Positions 60,425 through 64,000 of a DNA stretch of 64,000 nucleotides are shown here, one piece after another. Positions within the stretch are counted from its first letter, which is position 1; each line of letters begins with the position of its first letter. Position numbers and translations under genes: made by a program. Under the pieces are notes generated by a model. The model saw only the letters and a list, made by a program, of their open reading frames with translations, was not told the DNA's origin and searched no databases. Origin of the DNA: Arabidopsis thaliana (taxonomy: Eukaryota > Streptophyta > Magnoliopsida > Brassicales > Brassicaceae); NCBI RefSeq assembly GCF_000001735.4, contig NC_003070.9, positions 26,273,971 through 26,337,970 of the forward strand, written 5' to 3'.

Positions 60425-61567
60425 CTAAACACTGAATTTCTTTTTGGCAAACTCGATGAACTCGGCAACGGTAGGCATGTAAGGTTTTACAGCTTCATGG
60501 GCCCTAAATTTCTCAGCCCACTGAATCAGGCCCGGTGTTGTGTCTGGACGCAAAAACTTAACACCTGAAAAAGCTTCAATGACAGAGATTGGACCTACTA
60601 TGGCCCCAACAGTTATATCGACAAACCCAATGTTCCCCCCTCCAAAAAAGTCCCCGCCTTTGCTACTCTTTTGAAACGCCTCTTCAAGTGCCGCTAGATT
60701 CTCCATCAGATTCCCCGCCAATGTCATCCTGGCGGCGTCGTCTTTTGCTCCCGCCACCGCATCGATCGATTCAAACAACTGTTACAATCGTCATTAATAT
60801 ATTAGACTATTTTGTTATAAAAAAAAAAATTATGCTTATTAATTCTCATCAACCACTTTTTAGAAAAATAAGTTTTGGCTGAAGTAGACCAACGTTAATC
60901 AAACTACTCACTATGTAAAAAAGTATCAATCTCTTAAAATTGACATAATTACACTAATCTTTTTTTTCTTTCTTTTTCGTTGAAGGGATATTTCATAGTT
61001 CCATCATTTTCGATAATTATCCCTTAAAAGTTAAAACTTAACAGATATTAACATAATTGTTTCGGTTCTGATTTCAGGATTCTTCATTGACCAAAATTCA
61101 ACATTGCTAAAAACAAATTCACTAATTAAAAATAATATATCTAAGTTTTTTGTTACCTTTCCGTCAACGAAGTGAGCCCAAAAACGGGCAAAGGCACGTT
61201 CCGAGGGAAGTGTTGGGAGGATGGAAAGATCAGACGGCCAAGATTCATCGACGTATTGGACGATGTTGAGAGATTCACAGATTGATACATCACCATGGAT
61301 GAGGACAGGGACTTTCTTGTGTATAGGGTTGGATTTAATAAGAAGATCGCTCTTTCCTTTCAGAACATCGGTTTCTTCGACATACTCGTGCTCTACTGAC
61401 TTGAGGTGTAGAGCCACTTGAGCCCTTATAGCGAATGGGCTTGCCCATGTCCCTATCAGCTTCACAGTAGTATTCGAACCATTTTGAGCCATCGTGGTTT
61501 TTTTTCTTTTTTTGATTTGTAATGTGTCTCGAGACAAGGAGTTGTCTGATTTCTTGTTTTTTAACAT
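60425..61567 (-). CDS. GSTU12: Glutathione S-transferase tau 12
   Basis: Two exons on the minus strand, 61157-61567 and 60425-60778, encode 254 aa from the first ATG. The tau-class thioredoxin-fold N-domain has its catalytic Ser in WASPFAIRA (Ser43 in this numbering) and the glutathione-binding ES in [10 protein letters not shown]. The C-terminal helical domain binds hydrophobic substrates. A second in-frame ATG at 61492 begins [10 protein letters not shown], the usual tau start. The first 25 residues are an unusual basic extension containing KIKKRKK-like residues (QIKKRKKTT), a plausible nuclear localisation signal; published localisation work, as I recall, places this protein in the nucleus. 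The single intron is at the position shared by tau GST genes. Confidence 0.94.
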
Positions 61568-61620
61568 CTGGACTGAAGAGTTTGTGTTTGTTTCTGTTAA
61601 TTTGATTGAGTTTGGGTGAC

Positions 61621-61630
61621 TATTTATAAA
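61621..61630 (-). promoter_or_regulatory. TATA box of GSTU12
   Basis: TTTATAAATA on the minus strand, 54-63 bases before the upstream ATG (61567) and 130 before the internal ATG (61492). A start of transcription near 61595 would place the upstream ATG inside the mRNA. Confidence 0.55.
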
Positions 61631-62835
61631 GGAACAATTTGATTATCGTTTACTTCTTTCTCTTTCACTTTCTCGAGCTGCCATGCCATTTTGGCGGCTG
61701 TTTTTAATAAAACTTCAAAGGATCTGAGTTTGACTAAAAACCACAACATATTTTATTTTATTTTCGAAAGTACTAAATTACTAATATTTAAAGAGGACTT
61801 GTTTGAAAATAAGATGGGCTCATACGACCGGCAATGTATCCTGAGAAGTGTGTCAGGATTGAATGTTGACTGTACTATGGTTAGATAGTATTATTTTAGA
61901 AAAATTAAGAGAACCAAGAATTTTGGTGAATTCGACGTTTCTACTCTATTATTTTTATCACGCACGATCCTAGGTTATGACGTTTTCAAGGAGTGCGGGA
62001 CAAGTGCGGTGCGGTTCAAATAGTAACGAAAACACGTAAATACATATGTATATGTAAAGATTTTGATACTGTTACAACACTGTTGCGATGCGATTTTGGG
62101 TGCGGTTTTGGTTATCATTCACTAGACAGTAAACAGAATCTTCCAACCTTTAATTAAATTATATTTCCAGCAATGACATGTATATCTCTAATCACCACTA
62201 TATTTTTTGGAGATATGTGAGACTGTAAGTCGCCACTTTTGAACATAAATCCATATTTCATTCAATAATGCGACCAAATGACCAAAAATAAAATTTGCAC
62301 CAAAAAAGAAAAAAAAAAAGAGAAAGGAAACAAAATAATAGACTATTATATCCCGAAAAAAAAAGTTGCTAACTTCTAGTAACTAACGTTTAGTGTTTAA
62401 GAGTATGAACTTAAAATTAGTCTGATGACATTTTTATATAAAAAGTCTCTAATTTTTTATTTCATTTTTGTTTTGGCATTTAACATTTGGATGAGCATAT
62501 TATATATACACGGAAATACAATTTACAACGCCGTAAAGAAGAAGGAATTCTGATTATATATATTCATATATATGCATCGTTTTATCTTCACTTACCAAAC
62601 TGGTTCGTTAAGTTTGCATAAACAGATCAAGTAACGGTTTCATTAAGTCATTCTCAAATAATTTTAAAATTTCGTCAGTCCATGTCTTATCTTTATTGAA
62701 AGAAAGTGAAACTGATTTGATACTTGTTTTTTATCCGCTAATTACATTGTAACCCTAAATTTTTAACTTGATAAATTTAAGTTATGTGGTTCAAATAATG
62801 GCATATTTGGAACTTTGAGATCGATATATCATACT

Positions 62836-62979
62836 GGCGGAGCTAGAACTTTTATTTACATGGTCAAAAATGTAAAAATAATAATCATATGGATAAACTT
62901 ATTTATTGTATTGGTGATCAGGCGGAGCTACCACTTAAAAGAAATAACCCCATACTATCATTCTTGCCTTTTAAGTGGT
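62836..62979. repeat. ggcggagcta direct repeat with adjoining foldback
   Basis: ggcggagcta occurs at 62836-62845 and 62921-62930. It is followed by accacttaaaag (62930-62941) and its exact inverted complement (62968-62979). This may be a fragment of a transposon; no complete ends were found. Confidence 0.5.
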
Positions 62980-63764
62980 TATTATTTTATTTTTTTTGCG
63001 ACTGCAAGTTAAAATAATTTGACCAGAGCCAGTCTTGCGCACATACGTAAATAGATAATTTAATACTAGGATAATATAAATCTGTAGTGTATACTTTTTT
63101 TTCCTATGAAATTTCTGTCTCTGAGTTTTGTTGATGTACAATTTTGTCGTGTTTATTGGAAGAAAATTGGTATACGTTTGTATAAATTGTTATACGAAAC
63201 GTTTAATTTGTGTATATCTGGTTTTTATCTTTATATTTCTAGTAGACCCAAATTTTTTTAATGCATTTCATTTCAGGTATTCTAGTCTGTTTACTAGTAG
63301 GCGAATTAGAATTGACCAATAATAATACCAATGGTCCTATAATACATCATTACATTGTCTTTATCATGTGATCACACCACTAGCTATGTTTAATTATGAG
63401 TCATGTTGAGTTCCGTCGTTTTCCCTCCAATTGTGAAACGTGTGTGAAGCTTCGCCCAATTAATGGATTTCACGTGATAGTTATAAAATATTGACATTTG
63501 CTCATACTTTTCTGTCAACAAAAGTATTTCTTTTATAGCATAATGAAAAGTTAATTTAAATTTACCGAAGAAGAAGAGACACGTTTTTACGTGGCACGAT
63601 TGGTTATCTCTGCATACATATGAAATGTAGGAAGAAGAAAAAACAAACAAACGAAAGAACTTTTTGACTACGCCTTTTAACTAAACGAGTTTACATCTTA
63701 TTAATTCCATGAACTCGATTATGTTAATTTAGTCGTCGTATATATATTTATAAGTCCTTGGTTT

Positions 63765-64000
63765 TCATTTAAAGATTGAAGTATTGAACTTGAGCCTAGC
63801 GAACTGGACCAGTTTTTCGATATCGGGCATGACAGGCTTGACCGCTTCATGGGCGTAGAATCTGTCAGCCCAATGGAAAAGACCTGGTGTGTTTTCAGGA
63901 TGTATGAACTTGACGCCGGTAAATTTCTCAAGAACCGTAAGAGGACCCAACATCGAGCCGAAACCAATGTCGATGAACCCGATGTTTTCTCCTCCAAAGA
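63765..64000 (-). CDS. GSTU11: Glutathione S-transferase tau 11, 3' part only
   Basis: The C-terminal 78 residues plus part of a codon of a second tau GST, running off the window at 64000; stop TGA at 63765-63767. The sequence (FGGENIGFIDIGFGSMLGPL, PGLFHWADRFYAHEAVKPVM) aligns without gaps to the end of GSTU12 ([40 protein letters not shown]) and ends with a few additional residues. It forms a head-to-tail pair with GSTU12. The catalytic N-domain is outside the window. The symbol rests on position next to GSTU12. Confidence 0.88.
   Translation of the reverse strand, partial: FGGENIGFIDIGFGSMLGPLTVLEKFTGVKFIHPENTPGLFHWADRFYAHEAVKPVMPDIEKLVQFARLKFNTSIFK

Larger units (their letters stand above)
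61568..63764. other. GSTU12 promoter and spacer to GSTU11
   Basis: The first 100 bases hold the GSTU12 leader and TATA box. The remainder is AT-rich. Near 62836-62979 there is a patch with two copies of ggcggagcta and a 12-bp foldback, possibly a transposon remnant. No gene was seen. Confidence 0.5.

Overview
The window is nuclear DNA of a crucifer and is almost certainly Arabidopsis thaliana chromosome 1, lower arm, around loci At1g69800 to At1g69930. The locus names are recalled from knowledge and were not searched. Support: every gene spliced by hand at GT/AG sites gives an open protein of the length I remember for the Arabidopsis product (WRKY36 387 aa, AMY3 887 aa, HIR2 286 aa, NPF4.6 585 aa, NPF2.14 555 aa, NPF2.13 620 aa, thioredoxin h8 148 aa). 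Introns are short and AT-rich, and gene-free DNA is AT-rich with TATA boxes about 60-100 bases before several start codons.

Layout. 1-5.2 kb: a four-CBS-domain SNF4-like gene and WRKY36, both on the minus strand. 5.2-8.4 kb: no gene. 8.4-14 kb: an accessory island with three related two-exon defensin-like secreted peptide genes (plus strand). A decayed gamma-glutamyl transpeptidase gene (GGT3, minus strand) and a 189-bp MITE with a near-perfect 35-bp internal hairpin lie between copies 1 and 2. 14.5-21.8 kb: plastid alpha-amylase AMY3 and the membrane-microdomain protein HIR2 (minus). 22.9-26.5 kb: nitrate/ABA transporter NPF4.6 (minus). 26.5-35.6 kb: a gene-poor 9-kb stretch with one clear non-autonomous Helitron. 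35.6-46.1 kb: tandem transporters NPF2.14 and NPF2.13 (plus). 47.5-48.8 kb: thioredoxin h8 (plus). 49.4-53.9 kb: two DUF569 beta-trefoil genes (minus), the second of which looks like a fusion of two copies. 56.2-58.1 kb: an intronless LRK10-type receptor kinase (plus). 59.4-59.9 kb: a small Cys-rich thionin-like gene (plus). 60.4-64 kb: tau glutathione transferases GSTU12 and GSTU11 (minus; GSTU11 is cut by the window end).

The genes are independent plant transcription units, not an operon. Shared themes are tandem duplication (defensin-like, NPF2, DUF569, GSTU) and transport, stress or defence functions. I did not find a new multigene system. The less ordinary observations are the anatomy of the GGT3 relic, the duplicated defensin-like units, the DUF569 fusion, a 30-bp copy of NPF2.14's own exon placed in its 3' flank between 20-bp direct repeats, the MITE and Helitron boundaries, several perfect foldbacks, and the thionin-like gene.
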